64,000 nucleotides of DNA from Citrobacter amalonaticus Y19 (GCF_000981805.1 NZ_CP011132.1:930001-994000); one strand, 5' to 3'; positions 1 to 8,430 are shown, numbered from the stretch's first letter. Numbers and translations are program-made. Notes: generated from the letters alone by a model not told the origin.

Positions 1-1424
1 TCGACAGCCGTTCCGGTGAAGAAGTGATGGCGATTCTGCACCAGCTGCGCGATCGCGGGCACACGGTGATTATCGTCACCCACGATCCCCTGGTCGCGGC
101 CCAGGCGGAGCGGGTGATTGAGATCCATGACGGCGAAATTGTGCGTAATCCGCCCGCGAAGCGTGCCGCTCAGGGACAGGGGATTCAGGAGCCGACGGTG
201 AAAACGGCGTCCGGCTGGAGTCAGTTTATCAGCGGATTCCGTGAAGCGCTCACGATGGCGTGGCTGGCGATGGCGGCCAACAAAATGCGCACGCTGTTGA
301 CGATGCTCGGGATCATTATCGGCATCGCGTCGGTAGTGTCGATTGTGGTGGTCGGTGATGCGGCGAAACAACTGGTGCTGGCGGACATCCGCGCCATCGG
401 GACCAACACCATTGATATCTACCCCGGCAAAGATTTTGGCGACGACGACCCGCAGTATCAGCAGGCGCTGAAATACGACGATCTTGCGGCGATTCAGAAA
501 CAACCCTGGGTAACCTCCGCCACGCCCGCCGTGTCGCAGAACCTGCGCTTGCGTTATGGCAACACCGATGTTGCCGCCAGCGCGAATGGGGTGAGCGGCG
601 ACTATTTTAACGTCTACGGCATGACCTTCAGCGAAGGAACCACCTTTAACCGCGAACAGCTCAATGGCCGCGCGCAGGTCGTGGTGCTCGACAGCAATAC
701 CCGACGTCAGTTGTTCCCGCATAAGGCGAACGTGGTGGGCGAGGTGATCCTCGTGGGCAACATGCCCGCGACGGTGATTGGCGTGGCGCAAGAGAAGCAG
801 TCGATGTTTGGCAGCAGCAAAATCCTGCGCGTCTGGTTGCCCTACAGCACGATGTCCGGGCGCATTATGGGGCAGTCGTGGCTGAACTCGATCACCGTGC
901 GGGTGAAAGAGGGCTTCGACAGCGCGCAGGCCGAACAGCAACTCACCCGACTGCTGACGCTGCGCCATGGCAAAAAAGATTTCTTCACCTGGAATATGGA
1001 CGGTGTCTTGAAAACCGCCGAAAAGACCACACGTACACTTCAATTGTTCCTGACGCTGGTGGCGGTCATTTCACTGGTGGTCGGCGGGATCGGCGTGATG
1101 AACATTATGCTGGTGTCGGTTACGGAGCGTACGCGGGAGATAGGCATTCGGATGGCGGTTGGCGCGCGAGCCAGCGATGTGCTGCAGCAATTTTTGATCG
1201 AAGCGGTGCTGGTCTGTCTGGTGGGTGGTGCGCTGGGTATCAGCCTGTCGATGCTGATCGCCTTCACGCTGCAACTGTTCCTGCCCGGTTGGGAGATTGG
1301 CTTCTCGCCGGTCGCGCTGCTGACGGCATTTTTGTGCTCTACGTTTACCGGCATTCTGTTTGGCTGGCTACCGGCGCGCAACGCGGCGCGACTGGATCCG
1401 GTCGATGCGTTAGCGCGAGAGTAA
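1..1424 (+). CDS. macB: MacB macrolide/enterotoxin efflux ABC transporter, 3' part
   Basis: This is the C-terminal portion of MacB, the inner-membrane ATPase/permease that works with MacA and TolC to export macrolides and enterotoxin across both membranes. The reading frame is open from base 3 with no start, so the 5' end and the Walker A region lie outside the window. About 473 residues are present of a family length near 648. Visible parts are the D-loop (DSRSGEE) and H-loop (IVTHD) of the nucleotide-binding domain, a first membrane segment at about 285-355, a large periplasmic domain (about 360-1030), and three C-terminal membrane segments at about 1040-1110, 1200-1275 and 1310-1380. The MNIM...TERTREIGIRMAVGA signature of FtsX-like permeases is present. 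The gene ends at a terminator shared with convergent cspD. Confidence 0.97.
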   Translation, partial: DSRSGEEVMAILHQLRDRGHTVIIVTHDPLVAAQAERVIEIHDGEIVRNPPAKRAAQGQGIQEPTVKTASGWSQFISGFREALTMAWLAMAANKMRTLLTMLGIIIGIASVVSIVVVGDAAKQLVLADIRAIGTNTIDIYPGKDFGDDDPQYQQALKYDDLAAIQKQPWVTSATPAVSQNLRLRYGNTDVAASANGVSGDYFNVYGMTFSEGTTFNREQLNGRAQVVVLDSNTRRQLFPHKANVVGEVILVGNMPATVIGVAQEKQSMFGSSKILRVWLPYSTMSGRIMGQSWLNSITVRVKEGFDSAQAEQQLTRLLTLRHGKKDFFTWNMDGVLKTAEKTTRTLQLFLTLVAVISLVVGGIGVMNIMLVSVTERTREIGIRMAVGARASDVLQQFLIEAVLVCLVGGALGISLSMLIAFTLQLFLPGWEIGFSPVALLTAFLCSTFTGILFGWLPARNAARLDPVDALARE

Positions 1425-1440
1425 CGTTGCGGGAAATAAA

Positions 1441-1467
1441 AATGCCAGCCGATCGGGCTGGCATTTT
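1441..1467. terminator. Bidirectional terminator between macB and cspD
   Basis: A 10-bp perfect stem (1441-1450 with 1456-1465) has a 5-base loop. An A-run lies before it and a T-run after it, so it can end transcription from macB on the plus strand and cspD on the minus strand. Confidence 0.85.
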
Positions 1468-1499
1468 ATCTGCGGGATGTACACAATGAGACAGAAGAG

Positions 1500-1721
1500 C
1501 TATGCAACAGCTTCTGCTTCGATAGGCACGATGACACTGGCGTGATTGCCTTTTGGCCCCTGGTGAACATCAAACTGGACAGACTGTCCGGCTTTTAGCG
1601 TTCTGTAACCATCCATCTGAATGGTGGAATAGTGAGCGAAAATATCTTCGCCGCCGCCTTCAGGGCAGATGAAACCAAACCCTTTGGCATTATTGAACCA
1701 CTTAACAGTACCCGTTTCCAT
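1500..1721 (-). CDS. cspD: CspD cold-shock-like replication inhibitor
   Basis: CspD is a cold-shock-domain protein made in stationary phase and starvation. It binds single-stranded DNA and inhibits replication. The 73-residue product is one domain: RNP1 (KGFGFI) at residues 13-18 and RNP2 (DIFAH) at 26-30. E. coli CspD is 74 residues. A longer in-frame ATG exists upstream, but the start at 1721 is chosen because the protein then begins directly at the cold-shock fold and an AAGGATG ribosome site sits just upstream. It is divergent from clpS, as in E. coli, and is not cold induced in known relatives. Confidence 0.96.
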   Translation of the reverse strand: METGTVKWFNNAKGFGFICPEGGGEDIFAHYSTIQMDGYRTLKAGQSVQFDVHQGPKGNHASVIVPIEAEAVA

Positions 1722-1816
1722 GCTTCGACATCCTTCGTAAATCTTATATAAGTAAGATGGAATGAACCGGTGGTGGAGTGGGGGTTGTTCAAAACCTCGC
1801 CAACTCTCGAAACTAC

Positions 1817-1844
1817 AATTTAGAGAAATCAGGCGGGGCGTCAA
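1817..1844 (-). promoter_or_regulatory. Candidate cspD promoter
   Basis: On the minus strand a TTGACG -35 (1839-1844) and TAAATT -10 (1817-1822) are separated by 16 bases. This predicts a start near 1810 and a leader of about 90 bases. Found by inspection only. Confidence 0.5.
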
Positions 1845-1937
1845 GCATCTGACGGGGGGCAGTGGGTAAAAATGAATCAAAAATTTGAAGCAGTTAACGC
1901 TATTGGCGGGAATGTGACAGATGTCGCGGATGCCAGT

Positions 1938-1958
1938 GATAGATGATAGTTATCTATC
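1938..1958. promoter_or_regulatory. Dyad in the cspD-clpS divergent region
   Basis: GATAGAT (1938-1944) and ATCTATC (1952-1958) form a perfect 7-bp inverted repeat around a 7-base spacer. It lies about 87 bases upstream of clpS inside the 323-base gene-free region 1722-2044 shared by the two divergent genes. It could be an operator. No named regulator is assigned. Confidence 0.3.
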
Positions 1959-2044
1959 AATTGAGGTAGATTGAGTGTGCACATCCGCTCTTGTCAGCGG
2001 CAGACTGTTCTGCCGGTAACCGTAACTGAAGATGACGACTGACA

Positions 2045-2365
2045 ATGGGTAAGACGAACGACTGGCTGGATTTTGACCAGCTGGCGGCTGACAAAGTGCG
2101 AGACGCGCTAAAACCGCCATCTATGTATAAAGTGATATTAGTCAATGATGATTATACTCCGATGGAGTTTGTTATTGACGTGTTACAAAAATTCTTTTCT
2201 TATGATGTAGAACGTGCAACGCAACTGATGCTTGCGGTTCACTATCACGGTAAAGCCATCTGCGGCGTTTTCACCGCAGAGGTCGCGGAGACCAAAGTGG
2301 CGATGGTGAACACGTATGCGAGGGAGAACGAGCATCCGTTGCTGTGTACGCTAGAAAAAGCCTGA
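2045..2365 (+). CDS. clpS: ClpS N-degron adaptor for ClpAP
   Basis: ClpS recognises proteins with N-terminal Leu, Phe, Trp or Tyr and delivers them to ClpAP while diverting ClpA from other substrates. The 106 residues match the E. coli length. The substrate pocket is intact: N34, D35, D36, M40 and H66. The flexible N-terminal extension needed for delivery is present. clpA starts 30 bases downstream, so the two are probably co-transcribed. The Aat transferase that creates its substrates is encoded about 9 kb away at 11632-12336. Confidence 0.98.
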   Translation: MGKTNDWLDFDQLAADKVRDALKPPSMYKVILVNDDYTPMEFVIDVLQKFFSYDVERATQLMLAVHYHGKAICGVFTAEVAETKVAMVNTYARENEHPLLCTLEKA

Positions 2366-2395
2366 ATGCAGGCATAAAAATTGGGGGAGGTGCCT

Positions 2396-4672
2396 ATGCT
2401 CAATCAAGAACTGGAACTCAGTTTAAACATGGCTTTCGCCAGAGCGCGCGAGCACCGTCATGAGTTTATGACCGTCGAGCACTTGTTACTGGCGCTGCTC
2501 AGTAACCCATCGGCCCGCGAAGCGCTGGAAGCGTGTTCCGTGGACCTCGTGGCGCTCCGTCAGGAACTCGAAGCCTTCATTGAACAAACCACACCCGTTC
2601 TGCCTGCCAGTGAAGAAGAACGCGACACGCAGCCGACGCTGAGCTTTCAGCGCGTTCTGCAACGTGCGGTCTTCCACGTTCAGTCCTCCGGGCGCAGTGA
2701 AGTGACTGGCGCAAACGTGCTGGTTGCCATCTTTAGCGAACAGGAGTCTCAGGCGGCCTACCTGTTGCGTAAGCATGAGGTCAGCCGTCTCGATGTGGTC
2801 AACTTTATTTCTCACGGTACGCGCAAAGATGAGCCGAGTCAGTCGTCCGATCCCGGCAGTCAGCCCAATACCGAAGAACAAGCTGGCGGGGAGGAACGTA
2901 TGGAGAACTTCACGACTAACCTTAACCAGCTTGCCCGCGTTGGCGGCATTGACCCGCTGATCGGTCGTGACAAAGAACTGGAACGTGCCATTCAGGTGCT
3001 GTGCCGTCGGCGTAAAAATAACCCGCTGTTGGTGGGGGAATCTGGCGTCGGGAAAACGGCGATTGCCGAAGGGCTGGCCTGGCGTATCGTGCAGGGCGAC
3101 GTGCCGGAAGTGATGGCCGATTGCACCATCTATTCGCTGGATATTGGTTCATTGCTGGCGGGCACCAAATACCGCGGTGACTTTGAAAAACGCTTCAAAG
3201 CGCTGCTGAAACAACTGGAGCAGGATACCAACAGCATCCTGTTCATTGACGAGATCCACACCATCATTGGTGCCGGTGCGGCATCGGGCGGTCAGGTGGA
3301 TGCGGCAAACCTGATTAAACCGCTGCTTTCCGGCGGTAAGATCCGCGTGATTGGCTCCACAACCTATCAGGAGTTCAGCAATATTTTCGAGAAAGACCGT
3401 GCGTTAGCGCGTCGCTTCCAGAAAATTGATATTACTGAACCGACGGTGGAAGAGACGGTCCAGATCATTAACGGCCTGAAGCCGAAGTACGAAGCGCACC
3501 ACGACGTGCGTTATACCGCGAAAGCAGTGCGTGCGGCGGTTGAGCTGGCGGTGAAATACATCAACGATCGTCATCTGCCGGATAAAGCGATCGACGTCAT
3601 TGACGAAGCTGGTGCGCGTGCGCGTCTGATGCCGGTCAGCAAGCGCAAGAAAACCGTTAACGTGGCGGATATCGAATCTGTGGTCGCGCGTATTGCGCGT
3701 ATCCCGGAAAAGAGCGTGTCACAAAGCGATCGCGATACGCTGAAAAACCTCGGCGACCGTCTGAAAATGCTGGTCTTTGGGCAGGATAAAGCCATTGAGG
3801 CGCTGACCGAAGCCATCAAGATGAGCCGCGCAGGTCTGGGACACGAGCATAAGCCGGTAGGCTCCTTCCTGTTTGCCGGTCCGACCGGGGTCGGGAAAAC
3901 CGAGGTGACGGTACAGCTTTCTAAAGCGCTGGGAATCGAACTGCTGCGTTTTGACATGTCCGAGTATATGGAACGTCATACCGTCAGCCGCCTGATTGGC
4001 GCGCCTCCGGGATACGTCGGTTTCGATCAGGGTGGTCTGTTGACGGATGCGGTCATCAAGCATCCCCATGCGGTACTGCTGCTGGATGAAATCGAAAAAG
4101 CGCACCCGGATGTCTTTAACCTGCTGCTGCAGGTGATGGACAACGGCACGCTGACGGACAATAACGGGCGTAAAGCCGATTTCCGCAACGTGGTGCTGGT
4201 GATGACGACCAACGCCGGCGTACGTGAAACGGAACGTAAATCGATTGGCCTGATTCATCAGGACAACAGCACTGACGCGATGAGTGAAATCAAGAAAGTG
4301 TTTACGCCGGAGTTCCGTAACCGTCTCGACAATATTATCTGGTTCGAACACCTGTCTACTGAGGTGATCCACCAGGTTGTCGATAAGTTCATCGTCGAAC
4401 TGCAGGTTCAGTTGGATCAGAAAGGTGTCTCTCTGGAAGTTAGTCAGGAAGCGCGTAACTGGTTGGCTGAGAAGGGCTACGATCGGGCAATGGGCGCACG
4501 TCCAATGGCGCGTGTGATTCAGGATAACCTGAAAAAACCATTGGCGAACGAACTGCTGTTTGGCTCGCTGGTGGACGGTGGGCAAGTGACCGTAGCACTG
4601 GATAAAGAGAAAAATGAACTGACCTATGGCTTCCAGAGTGCGCAGAAGCACAAGCCGGAAGCCGCGCATTAA
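2396..4672 (+). CDS. clpA: ClpA ATPase/unfoldase subunit of ClpAP protease
   Basis: ClpA is the hexameric double-ring AAA+ unfoldase that feeds substrates to ClpP in the cytosol. It is 758 residues, as in E. coli, when started at the ATG at 2396 after a GGGGGAGGTG ribosome site; an upstream in-frame GTG would add five residues. Order of parts: N-domain (1-140, ClpS docking), first AAA+ module with GESGVGKT at 214-221, second module with GPTGVGKT ending at K501, and the ClpP-docking IGL loop at 617-619. An internal ATG at 2900 (Met169), preceded by GGGGAGG, corresponds to the short ClpA form known in E. coli. clpP is not nearby, which is usual in enterics. Confidence 0.98.
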   Translation: MLNQELELSLNMAFARAREHRHEFMTVEHLLLALLSNPSAREALEACSVDLVALRQELEAFIEQTTPVLPASEEERDTQPTLSFQRVLQRAVFHVQSSGRSEVTGANVLVAIFSEQESQAAYLLRKHEVSRLDVVNFISHGTRKDEPSQSSDPGSQPNTEEQAGGEERMENFTTNLNQLARVGGIDPLIGRDKELERAIQVLCRRRKNNPLLVGESGVGKTAIAEGLAWRIVQGDVPEVMADCTIYSLDIGSLLAGTKYRGDFEKRFKALLKQLEQDTNSILFIDEIHTIIGAGAASGGQVDAANLIKPLLSGGKIRVIGSTTYQEFSNIFEKDRALARRFQKIDITEPTVEETVQIINGLKPKYEAHHDVRYTAKAVRAAVELAVKYINDRHLPDKAIDVIDEAGARARLMPVSKRKKTVNVADIESVVARIARIPEKSVSQSDRDTLKNLGDRLKMLVFGQDKAIEALTEAIKMSRAGLGHEHKPVGSFLFAGPTGVGKTEVTVQLSKALGIELLRFDMSEYMERHTVSRLIGAPPGYVGFDQGGLLTDAVIKHPHAVLLLDEIEKAHPDVFNLLLQVMDNGTLTDNNGRKADFRNVVLVMTTNAGVRETERKSIGLIHQDNSTDAMSEIKKVFTPEFRNRLDNIIWFEHLSTEVIHQVVDKFIVELQVQLDQKGVSLEVSQEARNWLAEKGYDRAMGARPMARVIQDNLKKPLANELLFGSLVDGGQVTVALDKEKNELTYGFQSAQKHKPEAAH
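2885..2902 (+). promoter_or_regulatory. Internal translation start of clpA (Met169)
   Basis: A strong purine-rich ribosome site (GGCGGGGAGGAA) sits just before an in-frame ATG at 2900. A start here gives a product lacking the N-domain. E. coli makes such a roughly 65-kDa form; its production here is inferred. Confidence 0.6.
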
Positions 4673-4699
4673 TCTCTGCTCTCTCTTTAGCTGACTGAC

Positions 4700-4730
4700 G
4701 AACCGGGCCACGTGCCCGGTTCTCTATTGT
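4700..4730 (+). terminator. clpA terminator
   Basis: A 9-bp perfect stem (4700-4708 with 4714-4722) with a 5-base loop is followed by a modest T-rich tail. Confidence 0.8.
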
Positions 4731-5071
4731 CTCAGGCCAGCAAACATCTGCTTCAGACGTCAACACGCGTGCGCAGGATCCTTTGTCTTATTCCTTTCAG
4801 ATTATTCTTCGCCAGAAAAGGGAATGATGAGATGGGTATTAGTAATTATTTAACAATAAATTCCAGAATCTATTCCATCAAATTACATCTCGTACATAAC
4901 TAATATTATGATCCTGAAATCATTATCACGCTATTCACAGAAAATTCTTACCTTCAATTCTTTCGCAATAGAATAGTAGCCAGACTAATAAATCAGTATT
5001 TACATTTTGAAATAGATAATATATGTTGTTCTTGCAGTCTTCTTCATATTTTATTTATTAAGGATAGCCAA
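4731..5071. other. Gene-free AT-rich stretch after clpA
   Basis: I see no convincing gene here. A 63-codon frame at 4712-4903 overlaps the clpA terminator and has no ribosome site. The distal part, with TTTACA at 4999-5004 and TATATG at 5020-5025, may contain the promoter for the DUF4282 gene, but spacing (15) is poor. Confidence 0.4.
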
Positions 5072-5320
5072 ATGAAAGTAATTCTGGGGTTCGATAGTCT
5101 TCTGACACCTAAAATCATGGTGTTTTTATACTGGATTTTTATGGTCTTAGTGGTTGTTGGTGGCGTAATTTCTATATTTAACGGTCAAATCATTGCAGGA
5201 TTACTTGGCACAGTTTTCAGTCTGGTTGGCTGTCGCGTCATGTTTGAACTTATTATGATTGCGTTTAAAAACAATGAGTACCTGCGCCTGATTGCACAGA
5301 ATGCCAATAAATCAGAATAA
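5072..5320 (+). CDS. DUF4282-family small inner-membrane protein
   Basis: The 82-residue product resembles the DUF4282 family of small membrane proteins of unknown function. It opens with the family-like GFDSLLTPKIM motif and has two membrane segments, about residues 14-36 and 40-63. A short charged C-terminal tail follows (ending NANKSE). The start is supported by AAGGA nine bases upstream. It stands alone, with the clpA terminator before it and a long inverted repeat after it, and is AT-rich like the island. Membrane location is inferred from hydropathy; function is unknown. Confidence 0.75.
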   Translation: MKVILGFDSLLTPKIMVFLYWIFMVLVVVGGVISIFNGQIIAGLLGTVFSLVGCRVMFELIMIAFKNNEYLRLIAQNANKSE

Positions 5321-5384
5321 TGGATATTCTCAGGTATTAATCCTGGTTTTCCGCAATCTGATATTTTCTTTTACACTGAGATAA

Positions 5385-5424
5385 CATCCTGACGCTCTGT
5401 TTATACATGCAGAGTGTCAGGATG
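5385..5424. terminator. Long inverted repeat, possible shared terminator
   Basis: A 15-bp stem (5385-5399 with 5410-5424; one G-T pair) has a 10-base loop and lies between the convergent DUF4282 and VOC genes. No strong T-tract follows on either strand, so intrinsic termination is uncertain. Confidence 0.45.
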
Positions 5425-5512
5425 ATTCAGTTTAGCTAATGAACAAACGGTTGCTCTCCAGGGCCTTAAAACGCTGCGGCAGGGCAGGCAACACAGGTAA
5501 ATGCTGTAGACT

Positions 5513-5908
5513 TTACTTTTTTGTCGGATCGTAAAAGACAAAAGCAATTTTGTTATTGTCAGGATCGCGGACATAAGCACTATAAAAATCATCACCATAG
5601 TGTGGGCGGTAACCAGGAGGACCCTCATCCTCGCCACCGTTTTCTAACGCTAAGGCATAGAGCTTATTAATTATATCAACGGAGGGAGCATTAAGCGCCA
5701 CCATCACGCCATTGCCAAATGTCGCCGGACACTGATTAAAAGGACGGCCAACACATAGCCCTGTGGAATTATTATTCTTGAACGTGCCCCAGGCTGCGCC
5801 GTTCTCACTTCGACCATCCAGGGGATAGCCCAGCACGTCCATTAGCGGCGCATAAAATTGATAAGAAATTTCCGGGTTATTGGTACCCAACATGATATAA
5901 GAAAACAT
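5513..5908 (-). CDS. VOC (glyoxalase/bleomycin-resistance fold) protein
   Basis: The 131-residue protein has the length and layout of a single-module VOC protein. The N-terminal half (YIMLGTNNPEISYQFYAPLM) matches the usual opening strand and helix, and the end (YVRDPDNNKIAFVFYDP) matches the closing beta-hairpin. The usual first metal ligand (His in the opening strand) and the Glu in the last strand are not obvious, so metal-dependent catalysis is doubtful. AGGAG precedes the start. Members include glyoxalases, dioxygenases and drug-binding proteins; the substrate cannot be told from sequence. It is monocistronic by position. Confidence 0.75.
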   Translation of the reverse strand: MFSYIMLGTNNPEISYQFYAPLMDVLGYPLDGRSENGAAWGTFKNNNSTGLCVGRPFNQCPATFGNGVMVALNAPSVDIINKLYALALENGGEDEGPPGYRPHYGDDFYSAYVRDPDNNKIAFVFYDPTKK

Positions 5909-6194
5909 GACAACTCCTGTTGTGAATAAACATCCTCACTGGTTACTATGCCTGCTCGGGTATCTGAACGGAAGTATTTATATCGTGCTTTCGTTTTCAA
6001 TCACAAATCCAGAATGAATGTGGGTGACATAGACAGATGAAACCTATATCCAGTACGCCAGACTGATGAATGACTCGCGGTCGAATCTGAGCACAGCATC
6101 CCCCTGAAACGGGTTAATCTCAACAATGACTGTAGTAAAATAAAGCCCGACATTCTCTTGATTCCCCCATCACTCGCAAACAGAGACGCTGAGT

Positions 6195-6866
6195 TCAAAA
6201 GCGTTTTATGTCCGTCTGCATGGCAGCAGGCCAGATCTGAGATATGGCATTAGTGAGCGTAATAATGAGTCGTTCAACGTCACCCTGCGCGGTTTCGTGT
6301 AACGCTTCGGTGACAATCAGCACCCCGGACGTACTTTGCTTAACGGCCGACCAACCACTTTGCCGATGTGACCAGCGTCGGGCATGGGCTCGTCCTGCGT
6401 CATCGGCAAAGATAACTTCACCGGGCTCAGGGTGTTCAGTCTCCCCGGAAAAAGTCTCATAGAACTCATTCCCAATGGCAGGGCGCACTGTTAACGCACC
6501 GCTGATCTGGTCGATATCGAACACGGCAACCGGTATGGCAAAGGCGAGAGATGCCGCATTACACAGATCAATCAGCGGATGCAGCGTCGGTAACTCTCCG
6601 CTCTTACGATACCGTCTTAGCAGGGATTCTGACGCGCAGCGATATTGCGTTGGCTTAAGGCCCAACTCGGAAAAAGCACGACGCCAGGCTTTAATTTCCG
6701 CAAACTCGCCTTCGCGGGTCGCCGCCAGTCGTTTATCTGCGACCGCGAGTAGCTGAGCAACTTGCGCACCCGAACTGGCATCCGCATTGATACCATTAAC
6801 GCCGATCGCTGCGGAACGAAGTTGCCTGAATCGCGAATAAATTTCAGCGGCATAACATAACGGCAT
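6195..6866 (-). CDS. B3/B4-domain protein (PheT editing-domain homologue)
   Basis: The 223-residue product looks like the COG3382 family, stand-alone relatives of the B3/B4 domain of phenylalanyl-tRNA synthetase beta subunit. Matching parts are EIKAWRRAFSELGLKPTQYRCA, the LIDLCNAASLAFAIPVAVFD segment, and the DDAGRAHARRW and GVLIVTEALH segments. In PheRS this domain removes Tyr mischarged onto tRNA-Phe; free-standing members are thought to be trans-editing or tRNA-binding proteins, which is inference here. The start at 6866 is preferred over an upstream ATG at 6977 because AAGGAG lies eight bases before it and the domain begins close after. Confidence 0.75.
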   Translation of the reverse strand: MPLCYAAEIYSRFRQLRSAAIGVNGINADASSGAQVAQLLAVADKRLAATREGEFAEIKAWRRAFSELGLKPTQYRCASESLLRRYRKSGELPTLHPLIDLCNAASLAFAIPVAVFDIDQISGALTVRPAIGNEFYETFSGETEHPEPGEVIFADDAGRAHARRWSHRQSGWSAVKQSTSGVLIVTEALHETAQGDVERLIITLTNAISQIWPAAMQTDIKRF

Positions 6867-6996
6867 GACATTCTCTCCTTTGCACCAATGTCGGACAGAA
6901 TACGGGTCATTGCTTTGTGCTGTATTGAATAAAATTGCAGATAAACTCATTCTCTGGAGAGAAAACTCCGGTGACATACCGTAAGCACTGACAAAT

Positions 6997-7644
6997 CTAC
7001 TCTGTTGTCAGGAACTGGCTATGTCGACAAAACAGGTTAACATTTTCTTGTCTGCCCATGAGCAGAGCGCCACTCACATCATTCATCGCTCTAATGACAT
7101 GATAACCAGCGCAATCACTGGTCACCATTATTTTCTGATAGACACTACGCTTATAATAACTGACACGTTTGACATCAATATTCAAGAATGTCTGTATGTA
7201 TGATTTTCTTGGCCATCTAAAATAATTGAAAACAACATCATTTTCCCTGGTAGATAAGGCAATATTTCCCGGATTTACTCCATGAAAAATGCCGTCAATG
7301 GTATCAAGCAGTAACTTAAGTTGCATATTACGACTGATAAAAATTACATCACAAAAAGAAAATAACATGGTTTTTTGTTGGAAATGCCTTAGCGAAAAGA
7401 CTATCCTGTAGTTCCAGAATCCTGGTATCAAATAAATAATCTTAAAATCATCCACCGCTATAAATATGATGGTCTCTTCAGGATTGTATCGTTTTACCAG
7501 AGCAGTGACGAGTTCATCAGAATTCTTCTCACTTATATTAAGGTATTCAACATGTAAAGGATAATTATCATGCAATAAATGGCGCAAGCCCTGAATAAAA
7601 TAGCTATCATTAGATATAATAATCGCGTGCTTTTTTTTATCCAT
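6997..7644 (-). CDS. LuxR-type regulator with receiver-like N-terminus
   Basis: The 215-residue protein begins like a response-regulator receiver (HAIIISNDSYFIQGLRHLL) and ends with a LuxR/FixJ-type helix-turn-helix at about residues 129-173 (LSTRENDVVFNYF then NIDVKRVSYYKRSVYQKI). The acidic cluster and phospho-acceptor Asp of true receivers are not recognisable, so it is probably a non-phosphorylated member of the group that includes BglJ-like and fimbrial regulators. It starts 15 bases after the EAL-like gene and is probably in the same transcript. Codon use is AT-rich. The regulated genes are not in this window. Confidence 0.7.
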   Translation of the reverse strand: MDKKKHAIIISNDSYFIQGLRHLLHDNYPLHVEYLNISEKNSDELVTALVKRYNPEETIIFIAVDDFKIIYLIPGFWNYRIVFSLRHFQQKTMLFSFCDVIFISRNMQLKLLLDTIDGIFHGVNPGNIALSTRENDVVFNYFRWPRKSYIQTFLNIDVKRVSYYKRSVYQKIMVTSDCAGYHVIRAMNDVSGALLMGRQENVNLFCRHSQFLTTE

Positions 7645-7659
7645 CTTTCCATTCCCTAA

Positions 7660-8430
7660 TTAGAGTGAAAACTTATCAATTTGTTTTCTGAACGCGGATG
7701 CCTTTGCCGTCCCTGGGTATAACTCACCCTGCATCATATCTATACCCATATTAAGAAGCGCTACCTTCTGACTTTCTGTATCTACACCCTCCGCAATCAC
7801 CATGAGTTCCCATGTTCTGGCCGCACTCACCGCTATTTCAATGAGATCACGATGAATCAGTAGACCCTCTTTTTCTTTTGTCACTGCGCGATCCAGTCTG
7901 ATGGCTTTGACATGATTAACTCTGCTATCGTCAATCATCAGTCTGATGCCTGAAATGCCCAAATGAGAAAAATAGCCAGATATCTTGTCCTTCTGTACGG
8001 TGGTATTTTGTTCCTCAACCTCAAACAGTATTAGTGTGTGGATACCTAGCACCTTTCTGAAATCAATCAGTGCATCCTTAACTAAATCGGATGACAACTG
8101 CTGACGAGTTACATAAAGAGAAAAAATGAAATCGTCACTTATGAGCATATTGTGTGCGCTTATACTCTCAGCGGTCTTAAGAAGCAACTGAGTGATATAA
8201 AAATCATCGAATTCAGAATTAGCACACTCATTGTTGTGAAGTCGATTGACGACATATTCCTGATCCCCTTTTACCTGATAAAAAATATCCGCACCGGCTA
8301 TGCTGTGATCCCGGGCATTGATAATAGGTTTCAGAAATGGCGTGACCATCATGATTTCCTGGGGTGTGGCATCTAATGCTGGAACAGCATAAATGCACTC
8401 TTTCTTCGCTGACTTATCTGTTATTAGCAT
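7660..8430 (-). CDS. Degenerate EAL-domain protein
   Basis: The 256-residue protein is a single EAL (cyclic-di-GMP phosphodiesterase) fold with no sensory domain. Recognisable parts are LFEVEEQ (135-141, the LEITE position), MIDD (165-168), and IAEGVDTESQ then QGELYPG (212-240). The signature EAL is replaced by ADI in GADIF (46-50), the metal-binding Asn strand reads IFSLYVT, DDFG reads DDSR, the GYSSL loop is shortened, and the KIDR lysine is Arg. Enzyme activity is therefore unlikely; a ligand-sensing or protein-binding role, as for YdiV in enterics, is inferred. AGGAG nine bases upstream supports the start. It is the first gene of an operon with the LuxR-type regulator. Confidence 0.75.
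   Translation of the reverse strand: MLITDKSAKKECIYAVPALDATPQEIMMVTPFLKPIINARDHSIAGADIFYQVKGDQEYVVNRLHNNECANSEFDDFYITQLLLKTAESISAHNMLISDDFIFSLYVTRQQLSSDLVKDALIDFRKVLGIHTLILFEVEEQNTTVQKDKISGYFSHLGISGIRLMIDDSRVNHVKAIRLDRAVTKEKEGLLIHRDLIEIAVSAARTWELMVIAEGVDTESQKVALLNMGIDMMQGELYPGTAKASAFRKQIDKFSL

Noticed and set aside
4712..4903. 63-codon frame after clpA
   Set aside because: Begins inside the clpA terminator, lacks a ribosome site and has no protein-like pattern.
6001..6198. 65-codon minus-strand frame downstream of the B3/B4 gene
   Set aside because: No ribosome site and no recognisable domain; the 286-base gap 5909-6194 holds nothing I can support.
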